The notes under the pieces are model-generated. The model did no database searches. It was not told the DNA's origin and worked only from the letters and a program-made list of their open reading frames with translations. A stretch of 64,000 nucleotides of DNA from Canna indica. Taxonomy: Eukaryota > Streptophyta > Magnoliopsida > Zingiberales > Cannaceae. This document shows positions 1 through 10,980 of this stretch, in pieces; the first letter of the stretch is position 1; every line of letters begins with the position of its first letter. Location: contig CP136890.1 of assembly GCA_034359265.1 (NCBI GenBank), positions 69,627,501 to 69,691,500 of the forward strand. The letters run 5' to 3'. The position numbers and the translations under genes were made by a program.

Positions 1-825
1 CCTAGGTCTTTACAAGCTCAAATACAATAAATAAATTACAAAAATACACAAATAATGAAGCAAATAAATAATACAACAAATACTTAGCTCCAAACACGAG
101 TCCTAGTTCCTCTTGATGCCTCAATGATGAATCGTTCAAAGCATGAAGGCAAGATCAAGGATGTCTCATGGAAACTAGGGTTATCAAAGGGATGACTCAA
201 GAAAAACTTTAAGAATGATCAAGAATGGCTCAATAGAATCATGGATCATGGGAGTAAGGCTCTCATAGTATTGTATTTATAGACCATGAAGAGAAGAGAG
301 AACTCCCCTGTTCTCAACGGGCAGTTTTTTGCCCATTACCGACCGTCGGTTGCTTGCCGATCAATCATCGATCGACCGATCGAGCGACCTCCGAGCAACT
401 GAAGGCTTTTTGTCACTTCTTGGCAACCTTCGGTTGACTGAATTGGCTACTGCCATTTTTTAACCACATTCGGTCGATCGACTGGTCGACCGAGCCTAGG
501 CTGAGCTTGATTTTTTCAGCCTTCTTCTTGCGCAGTTCATTTTCGGGTTCTGGCCTTCAACGTGCGTCAACTTGGAGAGCTTTCCATGTGTTATTTAGAC
601 TCGTCCAAGATATCTTTGGTGCATACGTCGAACTTCTAGAAACCTCTGCGACGAACCCAAATGCGTCGACCAATGTCCTTCTGATTTCTTCTAAAATTTC
701 CGATCGAGGACATCAAGTTCTAACCGATATGGAACCTGAAAATATTTCTTAATGAAATATTAGTTCCATATTTGTTATCATCAAAATCGAGATTATGACC
801 AAACTTGAAAAACCTTAGGCCAACA
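1..825 (-). mobile_element. Truncated Copia LTR (family A), cut by window edge
   Basis: Read on the minus strand this matches the solo LTR at 30262-32062: the same run of words occurs around 31290-31600 (CATCAAGAGGAACTAGGAC, then GGAGCTAAGTATTTGTTG). The element-side end is an inverted TGTTGGCCTAAGG finishing at 825. The stretch 340-505 holds the family's TCGACCGA-type palindromic cluster. The 3' part of the LTR lies outside the window, so it cannot be said whether this is a solo LTR or belongs to a full element. No coding capacity. Confidence 0.8.
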
Positions 826-1954
826 ACCACCACATAAACTTGACCTAACACACTTGGTCAACAAACAAGCTAGAAATCAACAAATAACAATAAAATACAC
901 ACTTTAATGGAGCGATAAATCAAACAACAATACTTAGCTCCAAGAGATCCAACCTAGCTCCTCTTGATGCCATTTGAAGATGAATTAATTAGTGTAGAAG
1001 GCTTGATCAAGGTGAAGGTATCAAAGCTAGGGTTATGAGAGAAAATGGCTCAATAAAGATTGCAAAAGATCATAAGATAGCTCAATGGAACATTAGTAAC
1101 CATAGGAAGGATGAAGAGGAAGTATTTATAAAGAGGCAATGAAAATACCCAGATGAAACATCACTCAACGACTCAAAAGATAGACGTTGAGATTCCGTCG
1201 ATCGATCTGTCAATCGTAGGTTCGGTCGACCGAACCTTTGGCCGGACATCGACTGAATCCCTACTGTGAGTTTCAGATCCAGTTTGGTCGCTTGTCGATC
1301 GCAGGTCGGTTGACCGGACCTACACTAAATGCCCCCATTTGGATTTTATTTTTATATTTCATTAACTTTAAAATATAAATGTTAAAGAAGGAACACTACC
1401 CATTTGGATTCAATAAAAAATATTTAAAAAATCAAAATCCTTAAGGGTCAAAATCTAAATTTTGAGGTCGAGTACTAATTTGCGAAAATCAGAAATTTTA
1501 AAATCTCTCGGGTTAAATATGGATAGGTTAAACATTTCCATAAATTCCTTAAAATAGGTCTTTAACTTGTTTCTCCCTAAGGAACAATTACCGAGACTTT
1601 TAGGGTCAAGAAAATGTATAAATCATGTAGCCCTCTTAGGAGCTCGCAAGACTTAGAAAACTCTGAGACGTTTTCTGATTTTTCTAATTTTCTAGTTCTC
1701 AGGGTGCGGGTTTCAGTTTTTGAGTTCTTAAGCATCAATCTAGAAACTCTAGACCTAGACTTCAAACTTCCCGATGAATCTTGAGCATCGACGAGTGTCT
1801 TTGCCGATTTCTACGATTTCTCTAATTTTTCGATCAGGGACGTCGTGTGCAATCCGATATGGAACCTGAAAATATTTCTTGCTCAAACATTAGTTCCATG
1901 TTTGTTATCATCATAACTGAGATTAAGACCAATGTTGAAAATCTTAGGCCAATA
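826..1954 (-). mobile_element. Second truncated Copia LTR (family A), reverse
   Basis: The minus strand resembles the LTR at 46106-47401 (GGCATCAAGAGGAGCTAGG, then GGAGCTAAGTATTGTTG). The outer end at 1954 reads CCAATA where the family has CCAACA, so the canonical TG terminus has become TA. The other end is missing: the first LTR abuts it directly at 825/826, so the first may have inserted into the second or a deletion joined them. It forms the left border of the Gypsy remnant. Confidence 0.72.
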
Positions 1955-3185
1955 GGAGATGCTGAAACAGTGAGGAGTGACGCTCCAACACTAACCAAAT
2001 TCTCACCAGAAGAATCCCAACGCCTGATAAACGACCTTCAGGCAGAGAACCAAAAGTTAACAGCCCAGGTCGAGGTGCTGACGCAGTCTCAAGAATAACA
2101 CTCGACCTAACACAACCGCCATCGCTCAAAACATGATGAAGATAGCCGGTTGGAAAGACCCGGGAGCCCAACTTCCGTCCTTCGAGACGAGGTCTCCCGC
2201 ACACATCATCCAAGAGAAGAGGAGGACACCATGGTCACAGAGCCTGCTCCTCCACCCATCGTCAACTTACAACCCTTTATCGAGCTCATAATGGCAATCC
2301 CTCTTCCCGACAATTTCAAGCTGCCAACCACACTCCAGCCCTACGACGACATGGGCGATCAGACCACTCCCCTGATGATGCTCAGGTCAATGATGCTCCT
2401 TAACGGTGCAACCAATCCCATACTCTATCGATCCTTCCCAACTTTTCTTGAGAATGCCACATTACTCTAGTTGTCCACCCTTCCATCAGGGTCTATACAT
2501 ACCTTCCAAGAGCTCTCCCGAGCCTTCACCAACTAGTTCTCTTCATCGCGGATCTATTTCAAGACCGAGGATGCCCTCCATTACATCAAGCAAGGGCAGC
2601 ATGAATCACTACGAGACTACCTAAAGAGATTCCAAGCCATAACCATGGAGATCCCGAACCTCGACCCACACATCAAACTATTTTCCATCAAGCATGGCCT
2701 GAAGCTCGAGCACCTTGCAGACTAAGATCGCCCTAGCAAAATCGAAGGACTTGGCCGAGTTCTGAGAAAAGGCCATGTGTCATATAGAGATGGAAGAACT
2801 CTAAGAGGCCAGAAAGACCGACATGTAGACTACCGAAGATAATAAATCCAAGAAGCCCGACAAAAGGGGTGAAGACAAAGACCGCTGTGACCAAGATTAC
2901 TACAGGAGAGGGCGGTCGCCTTCCCGACCAAGCCCCAAATTCGATGAGTACACTGCTCTGAATACGAAAAGGAAGACTATCCTTCAGGAGATCTATCACT
3001 TGTAATTGCTCAGACCTCTCAATAGCATGGGAAGGCCAAAGCCCTCGCCCAATGTCAACAAGAGTAAGAGATGCGAATTCTATTGCACCTACAGGCATAC
3101 TATCGAGGAGTGTGTGCTACTCCGAGATCAAATCAAGCACCTGATTAGAGAGGGTCGGGTCGACCGCTACATCCACCGGAAATGA
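1955..3185 (+). pseudogene. Gypsy gag (capsid and nucleocapsid), degenerate
   Basis: The gag protein packages element RNA in virus-like particles. The retrotransposon gag domain starts near 2291 (MAIPLPDNFK, then LQPYDDMGD) and continues after a frameshift near 2470 through TEDALHYIKQGQHESLRDYL to about 2720. A nucleocapsid-type knuckle (CEFYCTYRHTIEEC) lies near 3070-3115, followed by the usual LRDQIKHLIREGRVDRYI tail. The N-terminal part (1955-2250) is weakly open and includes a short coiled-coil-like stretch (PEESQRLINDLQAENQKL). Stops at several sites exclude function. Confidence 0.82.
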
Positions 3186-3439
3186 AGCTGAAGCCGAGAT
3201 CGACAGAACCACGGCCACTAGTGTCGAAGTCCCAACAGGATGCCTCTGCCGCAGGAGGATCACAGAATTGATTTGACTAATATTGAAATCCGTGGAGTTA
3301 TCGACTACATCGTAGGAGGATTCGCCGAAGGAGACGAGATGAACTCGACACGAAAAAAGTCGCTCCGGGCCATCTTGACGGTCGATGACGCAGCTAGGTT
3401 GTAGAGGCCACCCAATTGAAACCCGTTAATATCCTTCTA

Positions 3440-3620
3440 TGAATCTGATTTCCAGGGAATTGATGAAACTCTACACGACCCTGTCGTTATCTCTATTATT
3501 GCTGGCGATTTCTTTGTTAGGAAAGTCCTGGTAGACCAGGGGAGCTCAAACGATATCTTGTTCTACTCAACGTTCAAGAGGATGCACATTTATGAAGCCT
3601 CATTCCTTCCTTACCATGGG
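3440..3620 (+). pseudogene. Gypsy aspartic protease fragment
   Basis: Retropepsin that would mature the polyprotein. The signature is the stretch VRKVLVDQGSSNDILFYS near 3510-3570, matching the VLVDxGSSxDIL motif of plant Gypsy proteases; the active-site Asp is followed by Gln rather than the usual Thr or Gly. The segment between protease and RT (3620-4060) is open in pieces (for example LKLRLTKPEEF near 3900) and corresponds to the linker before RT. Confidence 0.8.
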
Positions 3621-4059
3621 GACCTTGTCGGATTCTAGGGAGAGCGAGTCAGTGTCTGAGGCTACCTATGGCTGACAACGACGTTTGGCTCCCCACCGAA
3701 GGTGAGGTAGATGAATGTGATGTATTTGGTCGTCCACTGCCCCAGTCCGTATCACATGATGGGTCGACCATCACTAAACAACTTGGGAGCCATTGTGTCG
3801 ACTCCCCACCTCGTCGTTATATTCCCAATCTCAAAGACAGGAGTGAGAGTGGTCCATGTAGACCAGAAGGAAGCACATGTATGGTATAATGAATGTCTAA
3901 AGCTAAGGCTAACTAAGCCGGAAGAATTCCCGAGTACCTCATCCCTGCCGCCAGTTTTAGTTCTTCATAGAGAACACCAATCTAGAATCTCAGAATTGGA
4001 CCCGAGAGGGGATGTCTAAGAGCGGCCCCAACTTGCCGACGACCTAGATCCCCGTACAA

Positions 4060-5050
4060 GTCCCCATTGAGCTCACTTCATGTAACTTACATGGGAGCTC
4101 ACTTCCCCATTGAGCTTAAAGATCAATTCAGCACTCTACTCAGAGACAATGCCGACCTCTTTGAATGGATGCCAACCGACATGCTAGAGATGGATGCTAG
4201 AGTCATCTGTCACATCTTAGCCATTGATCCTCGGGTCAAGCCCATTGCCCAGAAAAAAAAGAAAGCTCGGGGCCGAGCGCCAACGAGCCTCCATCGAATA
4301 GACCGGAAAGCTACTAAAAGCGGGATTTATCATAGAAATCAGGTTCACCACATGGCTTGTAAATGTCGTGATGGTCAAGAAACACTCAGGGAAATGGCGG
4401 ATGTGTGTTGACTTCACTAACCTCAACAAAGCATGCTTGAAAGACTCCTATACCCTCTACCGGGCATAGACAAACTCGTCAATGGCTCCTTGGGATGATA
4501 GTACATGAGTTTTATGGAGGCCTACTCATGCTAAACTAGATTCGGATGCATCCGGAAGATGAAGAAAAGACAGCCTTTATCACCGAGCACGGTAGCATCT
4601 GCTACAAATTGATGCCCTTCGAGCTCAAAAATGCAGGAGCCACATACCAGAGCTTAATGAACAAGGTCTTCGAGCAATAGATCAGTTGGAACATGAAAGT
4701 GTATGTAGATGACATGGTTGCCAAAATGCCGGCCACCAGAGACCATTGCAGCGATCTCATTGAGATCTTCAGCCAACGTAGGCACTATAATATGAGACTA
4801 AACCCGGAGAAGTGTGCCTTCGAAGTCTATGGTGACAAGTCCCTTGATTTCATGCTTACAAACTGAGGAATCGAGGCCAATCCTGAAAAATATTGAGCTA
4901 TCCAAGAGATGCAGAGCCCATGCAATACAAAGGAGGTACAACAACTTATAGGGAGGATGACCACCTTGTCATGATTCCTCTTTAGTTCAATCGACAGGGC
5001 CACACCCTTCTTCAAAGTCTTAAGAAAGAAACATGACTTCCAGTGAGATG
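4060..5050 (+). pseudogene. Gypsy reverse transcriptase fragment
   Basis: RNA-dependent DNA polymerase domain. Visible family blocks in order: LRDNADLFEWMPTDM (about 4136), ICHILAIDPRVKPIAQK (about 4207), a damaged GKWRMCVDFT block (about 4390), DEEKTAFITEHGSICYKLMP (about 4558), NAGATYQSLMNKVFEQ (about 4630), then YVDDMVAKM at about 4701, which contains the catalytic YVDD. LNPEKCAFEVYGDKSLDFML and GIEANPEK follow. At least five stops or frameshifts are scattered through it, so the enzyme cannot be made. Confidence 0.9.
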
Positions 5051-5890
5051 AGAAGTGCGAGCAAGCCTTCGAGGAGCTCAAGTGCTTTCTCACCAGCCAC
5101 AATCGGGAGACACTCTTCCTATATCTTACAATCACGAAAGATGCTCTCAGCTCGATATTAGTCCAAGAACATGGAAAGGAGCGAAAATCGATCTAATTTG
5201 TCAACAAGGTCTTCTAAGGACCCGAAGCCAGATACCAAAGGCTAGAGAAGCTCACATTCGCCCTTGTCATCTCGGCCATAAGACTAAGACCGTACTTGGA
5301 AAGTCACCACATCCAAGTACGCGCAGAATAGCCGATTAGGCAGGTCCTAGCCAAGCACAATCTTATCGGGCGAATGATATCTTGGTTAGCAGAGCTCTCC
5401 AAATACAATATCGAATACTAACCCAGAGGTCCCATCAAGGCCCAGGCACTAGTAGACTTCATTGCCAAATTCACATACCAAGAAGGCATCCCCCAACCAA
5501 GTCGAAACTTGGACATTGTCTATAGATAATGCCTCCAACGAAAAAGGAAGTGGAGACAACATCATTATGGAAAATAGCCAAGGAATCGCCCAAGAGTAGT
5601 CCCCTCCAGTTCCAATTCAAAGCTAGTAACAACCAAGCGGAGTGCGAAGCCTTGATCACGGGGCTGAAGCTCGCCCAGGACGTAAAAGCCTGAAACGTGA
5701 TCGTAAAAAGTGACTCACAGCTTGTCGTATGACAAGTCAATGACAATTACTAAGCAAGGGATCCAATCCTCGAAAGGTACTTAATAGTACATTATTTAAT
5801 CACTAACTTTGACAGTTGTGTGATCCAGCACGTACCTCGGGAGGAAAATACCTAAGTCAACATGTTATCCAAGCTCGTAAGTACCAAAAA
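5051..5890 (+). pseudogene. Gypsy RNase H region, two RNase H-like domains
   Basis: The first part (about 5051-5450) is the RT-linked RNase H: CEQAFEELKCFL, YLTITKDALSSILVQEHGK, then RYQRLEKLTFALVISA. GPIKAQALVDFIAKFTYQ near 5430 marks the join to a second RNase H-like domain (about 5505-5880) with FKASNNQAECEALITGLKLA near 5612 and VIVKSDSQLVV near 5700; the Asn-Gln-Ala-Glu-Cys-Glu-Ala block and the Ser-Asp pair are typical of that fold. Several in-frame stops. The frame runs into the Copia-C insertion site at 5956. Confidence 0.84.
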
Positions 5891-5956
5891 ACCTCGAAAC
5901 AACAGGTCAGTCATACAACAAGTCCTCGGCCAGCCGAGCATCCAAGCGACTGACAC

Positions 5957-7822
5957 TAATAATATAGGTTTCTAAGGGAACTTCTGTTAAGGACAATTGC
6001 ACAAGCAGTTGCAACTGCTATTGCAACTACTACTAGTAGCAAAGTAAGAACCAAAGCAAAAATCACACACAAACACAAAAGTTTGTTTACGCAGTTCAGT
6101 GACAAAATTAGTCACCTAATCTACGGGGCACTCACTTGACAGATTCTCAATTCACTCTCTATAAGTACAATATAATTTCTCAGGATTTCACACCCGAAAT
6201 TCGACTACCAGTACTACAGTGAATTGGAAATAACAAGTATATACCAACTTGCCTCTCTATGACATTCCAGCCACAGGTTCTGTCCTCCACACAGTCCTTA
6301 TGTTGTAGCGAGTTATCCGCCCAAAACCAATTTCACTTGAAGATAAGAATGATAGAGAATTGTCGTCTGCATTTAGCAGTCTTGCACTTAGCAATCTGCA
6401 CTTAGCAATCTGCACTTAGCAATCTTGCACTCAGCAATCTGCACTCAGCAGTCTCAACTCCTCATATAACTGACAGCATAGTTTACACACATAGGAATGG
6501 ATTCATAGGAGTAGATCAATAGGAGAGGATCCACATTGGAGTGAATAGGAGTGGATCCATCAGAGAGGATCAATCTTCTCAAACATTATCTCATATCTTT
6601 TATAAGCAGAGTAGGCAATCAAAAAGACATAGCCACTACTCCACAAGAGAAACTTCTAATTCCATGATGACCATTAACTCTATCAATGAATGACTAAGAC
6701 CATAAAGCTTCATGATGAATATAACTCTGCCAAAGTGAACAACCAAGGCCATAAAGTAGTAGCTCCATGATGGCCAAAACTCCATTAAGCATCATAAAAG
6801 ATCAAGTCCAGAAGTCACCATAAATGATCAAGTCCAAAAGTCACCATAAATGATTAATCAAGATTAACTCCATCATATATATATATATATTATCAATAAT
6901 GTCAGCAACATTCAAGCAATATTGCAGCATGATAAACATCGCAGCAGCAAAATTTCACTATTGCAAGAGCAATTGAGATTGACCAACGAGTGGTTAAAAC
7001 TGACTGTGTTGACATAGAAAACTTGCAGATCCACATCTTCTCTTTCTCATAAATAGAGAAGGCCAACCAACTTCTATAAATTCCACTTAACAAAGGATCT
7101 TAACTTCAGTAGTTTCAAACTCAAAAGACAGCCATAACAAATCATAATATTTTAGTCATAAAAGCTTCAAGAAAAATTGCCGCCATAAAAGCTTCAAGCA
7201 AAACCACCAGCCCATTAATGAAGAACATTTCATTTCTTCCATAATTGACTTTGATCATAAAGGCTTCAAGATAATCGCCAACCCATCAATAAATACTACT
7301 TCATTTCTTCCATAAATGAATAGACAATAAATAAGTAACTAAAACTAATTTTAAAATATTTGAGATAGAAAATAGAATCATCATTAATACTTGAAACCAA
7401 AAGTCAACATATCTGCAGCATTCTTATCCAAAAAACCATAGTCTGTAGGAGCAATTGAGACTGTCCTCACATAGTTGTAACTATCATCATATCCGTAACT
7501 TCCTTATCCATAAAACCATAGTCTATAAGACTAGTTGAGACTGTCTTCACATAGTTGTAACTATCTTTAACATAAGTAGAACTCTTCATAGTTGAGACTG
7601 TCCATTTAATTGTGAATAATCTGGAATAGTTTTGCCAAATATAATAACGGCAATTGGCATACAACTGAGAGCTTCAGTATAAACTTCATAGTAGTTGCAA
7701 TCGTCACACAACTGAGAGCTTTAGTATAAACTTCATAGTAGTTGCAACTATCATACAACTGAGAACTGATCGATAATTCTTTTGCCAAATATAGCCAACA
7801 CAACATAAGCTAAACACCAACA
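5957..7822 (-). mobile_element. Copia-C 3' LTR (left copy)
   Basis: Reverse-oriented, about 1866 bp. The inner edge reads CACCAACA at 7822, the complement of TGTTGGTG. The outer edge at 5957 reads TA instead of TG. Matches the right LTR throughout except for the Pack-MULE in the latter. Contains a 15-17-bp tandem array at 6366-6455 (units like GCACTTAGCAATCT, about six copies) that has only about two copies in the other LTR, and a tandem duplication around 7440-7570 (ACTGTC followed by TCACATAGTTGTAACTATC). Confidence 0.85.
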
Positions 7823-8340
7823 ATCTCTCATTTGGCTTATTTGGCAAAACACAAGCTGACAAGAGAATATCCAAAGTATATCCTAGTCACAACATTAAAC
7901 TTTGTCAAGCAAGACGAGATGTAACTGAGTTACTAGACATCACACACAGAATCATAAGCTTCAGCATAAACTGCCCAGCAACCAGAGCAGTTGTGACTGT
8001 CTTTACAACTGAGAACTTAATAGAACTCCTCATAAGCAAAAGCAATTGTAACTGTCTTTTCAACTAAGAATAATTTAGGAATACTTTTGCGAAATATAGC
8101 CAACACACATAAGCCAAACACTAACAATTTTCCCTTTGACTTATTTGGCAAAACACAACAGTCATTGACTCATCCACAATCATAGAAAAAATATTACAAC
8201 TAGCAAAGTCATACAGACAAACAAACAGTCACAATAGTCAAAACAGTCACAGTTGCAACCAAAGAATAGTCAAGATAAAAAAAGGTTACAACTGGATGTA
8301 CCATTTCTCCCCCTTTTTGGCATAATAAGCCAAAGGAGAA
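7823..8340 (-). promoter_or_regulatory. Copia-C polypurine tract and duplicated LTR head
   Basis: On the minus strand, TTTGCCAAATAAGCCAAATG and GAGAT lie directly before the 3' LTR start, as expected for a polypurine tract. A second copy of the same arrangement lies upstream: the LTR start (TGTTAGTGTTTGGCTTATG) recurs, ending at 8126, preceded by AAGTCAAAGGGAAAAT, so about 250-300 bp including the LTR head is duplicated. A third purine-rich stretch (GCCAAAAAGGGGGAGAAATG) lies at 8304-8323. Confidence 0.62.
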
Positions 8341-8655
8341 GTAGTGAGAGTACCAAGATCAATCAGAGTTTGAAGAATCTAAAAGACTACTAGAGGAGGG
8401 AGAAACAAGACCTGTTGAAGTTGTAGTGAAGTGCTTAATGACTTTCTTCTCAATAGAAATAAGCTATTGTTAAGGCAGAAACATGGTTTCCCTTGCATTA
8501 AATAGTTCCTTAAGAATAGATTGTTCACTAGCAGTTTAAGCATCAGAGAGTTTCTTGTTTGAACTGGAACTAGGGTGGGACTTCACAGGAGTACTCATCA
8601 TCTTAAAAAGCTTGTGTTGAATTTTCAGGGATGAACCAACTAGTTCAAGAAACTC

Positions 8656-9370
8656 TTAAGATGAGCATTTGAACCATTGCCTTACCAGAATTCCATAAAT
8701 TAAGTTTGGAAAGATCAGAAACATCTTGGAATTAGAATTCAATCTAGATCTAAGAGTTGTAATTTGTTCAAAAATCAAACTTCCTAGATCAAAATGTATC
8801 TCATTGGTTATCTTGACCAGCAACATAACCATTCCTCTGCTCAGAAAAGTGATATGAGATGTAAAGATCCAAAAATACCTTGCAATTAGAAACAACACTG
8901 CATAGAAGGTATTCAAAGAAGAAGATTTGATATCATGTCCACCTGTCCCGTCTATGATTTTACCATTTGATACCTCTATCCCAACAGATTTCAGAAAATC
9001 AATATTAGATTTATCAGTAAGATTAGTTGAAGAAGGAGTAAAACCAAGAAACTCATTAATGATCTTAGGACTGAAAGAGTACTCTTTGTGTTTCCTCTGA
9101 CAAATACTCATTGAAAGTGATTGCTTCCAGGATCAAATATATCCTCAGCAAGATTGTAGTAGAACTCCAAGACCAAGTAATTTTCAATAAGGAGGAACAA
9201 TCATGAAAGAGCTAGATAAATTCCTTTTCTCAAGAATGTCCAGAACGGGTTTGCACTTCAAAAAAAAAAGTGCTAAATCTAGAGGTCTTTATGAGATAAT
9301 GCATCTTAATTGAAGAGCCTTCCAAAGAGGGTAGAGATCATCAGAAAGTAGTCCTTTGTGAAGCTTGCTC
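8656..9370 (-). pseudogene. Putative plant transposon protein-like domain
   Basis: The minus strand carries a domain like the 'putative plant transposon protein' family found inside plant LTR elements (I believe PF20167; from memory). Visible parts: a broken upstream half (DILEKRNLSSSFMIV near 9240, FYYNLAEDIFDP near 9150), then the open stretch from 9111 with SFSPKIINEFLGFTP, SSLNTFYAVLFLIARYF, MVMLLVKITNEIHFDLG and NLIYGILVRQ. Its biochemical role is not established. One or more frameshifts separate the two halves, so this copy is not functional. Confidence 0.62.
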
Positions 9371-9403
9371 ATGATTATTTTCTTTTAAGTCTTCTTGACA
9401 GAT

Positions 9404-10195
9404 TTAAAGGATTTCTTTCTTGACAGGAGTTGTGTTTGGATTCTTCTGCAACTTAGTAGCATTCTCAATAGTTTGCTGGACAACTTCCTTAGCAGGCACT
9501 TGATGTTCAATCTCAGATTCAGGTACAGGAACAAAAACCGCTTCAGGAACTGGAGTAGCAATTTCAACTACTTCTGGTATAATTGTAACTGCGGCGGTCT
9601 CTGGTACAGGAGCAGAATCACCCTCAAGTATTGTACACGCAGTTTCAACTTGTTCTTCCTCAGTTGTAGCTGGGGGAATACTAGGAGAAGGACTTGGCAC
9701 TGAGTCCTTTGAGACTGTTCCAATGACATATGCAGAATCTTGATGCTGGTCCTTTATAGAAAGTAGAGAAGGACTAGTTTTGACTGGAGTGGAATCATGA
9801 ATAGTGACATCAAATAAGACAGTTTTAATTGAGCATGCTTGAAAAGTAATGCCAAAATAGGAAATGACTGTCATACAAATCTCCCCCTCAACATGAGAAT
9901 TCTCCCCCTCATGAACAAAAACCCTAGGTAGAGAATTATGAATATTAAACTGCAAACCTCGACCCTTTCTTGGAAGGTGATTAGCACGACGATGACCAAG
10001 CTTGACTTGCATTGGGTGACCACGAGAAGGAGGAGAAGAGGCTTCTTCATTTGACATTGGATTGAAAGACGTCACAACCTTTTCTTCAAGATAAGAAGAT
10101 GACACGCCCTTATCCGGATAAGAAGTAGCTTTCTTGTAAACCATTCCCTTAAACTCTTTTCGCTGCGGATTCGAGGGAGACTTGGCCGGCTCCAT
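9404..10195 (-). pseudogene. Pro/Val/Glu-rich open frame of Copia-C
   Basis: Open for 263 codons on the minus strand from an ATG at 10195. It begins MEPAKSPSNPQRKEF, has a basic middle (VKLGHRRANHLPRKGRG) and a C-terminal half rich in Pro, Val, Glu and Thr with repeated VVE, PVPE and IPEVVE motifs. No catalytic domain is recognisable. It lies upstream of the transposon-protein-like domain in the same orientation, so both may once have formed one long product. It could be a gag-like or accessory protein; I do not assign a function. Confidence 0.55.
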
Positions 10196-10580
10196 TTGTA
10201 GAAAGAAGATAAATAATAGAAGTGAAGTAGAGGAGCAGTCAAGAGAGCAGTTACAACTTCTAACCTTGAATGAAGGGGGTTATGACTCCGAGTTTTGAAA
10301 GAGGGGATTACTACTCCGAGCCTTGATTGAGAAGGTTATTACTTCATGCCTTGATTGAGGAGGTTACTGCTTCAGGCCTTGATTAAGGAGGTTACTGTTC
10401 CAAGTCTTGAATGATAGGATTTAATGCTCTGATCCCTGAATGTGCAAAATTAGTGGAGAGAGAGAGAAAAAAAAATATTTATAACAAAAGGGGTTACACT
10501 TTCTTCTTCTTTAAATAAAAACTCTTCTCCTCCTCTTTTTTTTTAACATATCACAAAATTTCACAACCCTAGGGCAGATC

Positions 10581-10976
10581 TCAACTGCTCAAATCTCTCT
10601 CTATCAAAGGTCTTTGAATTGTGAAGACATCAGCCACTTGTTGATCGGTAGAAATATACTCAGTTATAACTATTTCATATTCATGTGTGGCAGTCTCGAC
10701 TGCTTCAAGACTTGGTATAGCAGTTTCAACTACTTTAGGGACAATTTCAACTGGAATTATCTCAAATACAAGAACTAGAGTAGATTCATCCTCAGGAATT
10801 TGAGAGGGAGTTTCAACTTGTGCTTCTTCAGTTGAAATAGGTGGAAGACTGTCAGCACATTGAACTTTGTAGTGATCAAATTCTACATCTGAGTTTTCTG
10901 GAGCCTTTTTGTCATAATTTGCTGCAACAATTTTATGCTTCAATATTTTGGTTCTTTGGCTTGCGCTTAGTCCCAT
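10581..10976 (-). pseudogene. Chimeric frame ending like a Copia polyprotein C-terminus
   Basis: 131 codons on the minus strand. The first two thirds (TEEAQVETPSQIPEDE, VPKVVETAIPSLEAVETA) resemble the Pro/Val/Glu-rich segment of the neighbouring frame at 9404-10195. The end (EYISTDQQVADVFTIQRPL) resembles the conserved Copia polyprotein terminus of the type STEKQLADIFTKPL. This suggests the pol region was lost by a deletion that fused the two ends. The solo LTR at 10981 interrupts directly upstream of its ATG. Confidence 0.55.
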
Positions 10977-10980
10977 ATAT

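Noticed and set aside
8656..10976. Minus-strand frames considered as host genes between repeats
   Set aside because: They lie between the two LTRs of Copia-C, and one ends like a Copia polyprotein; no intron or promoter evidence for a host gene.
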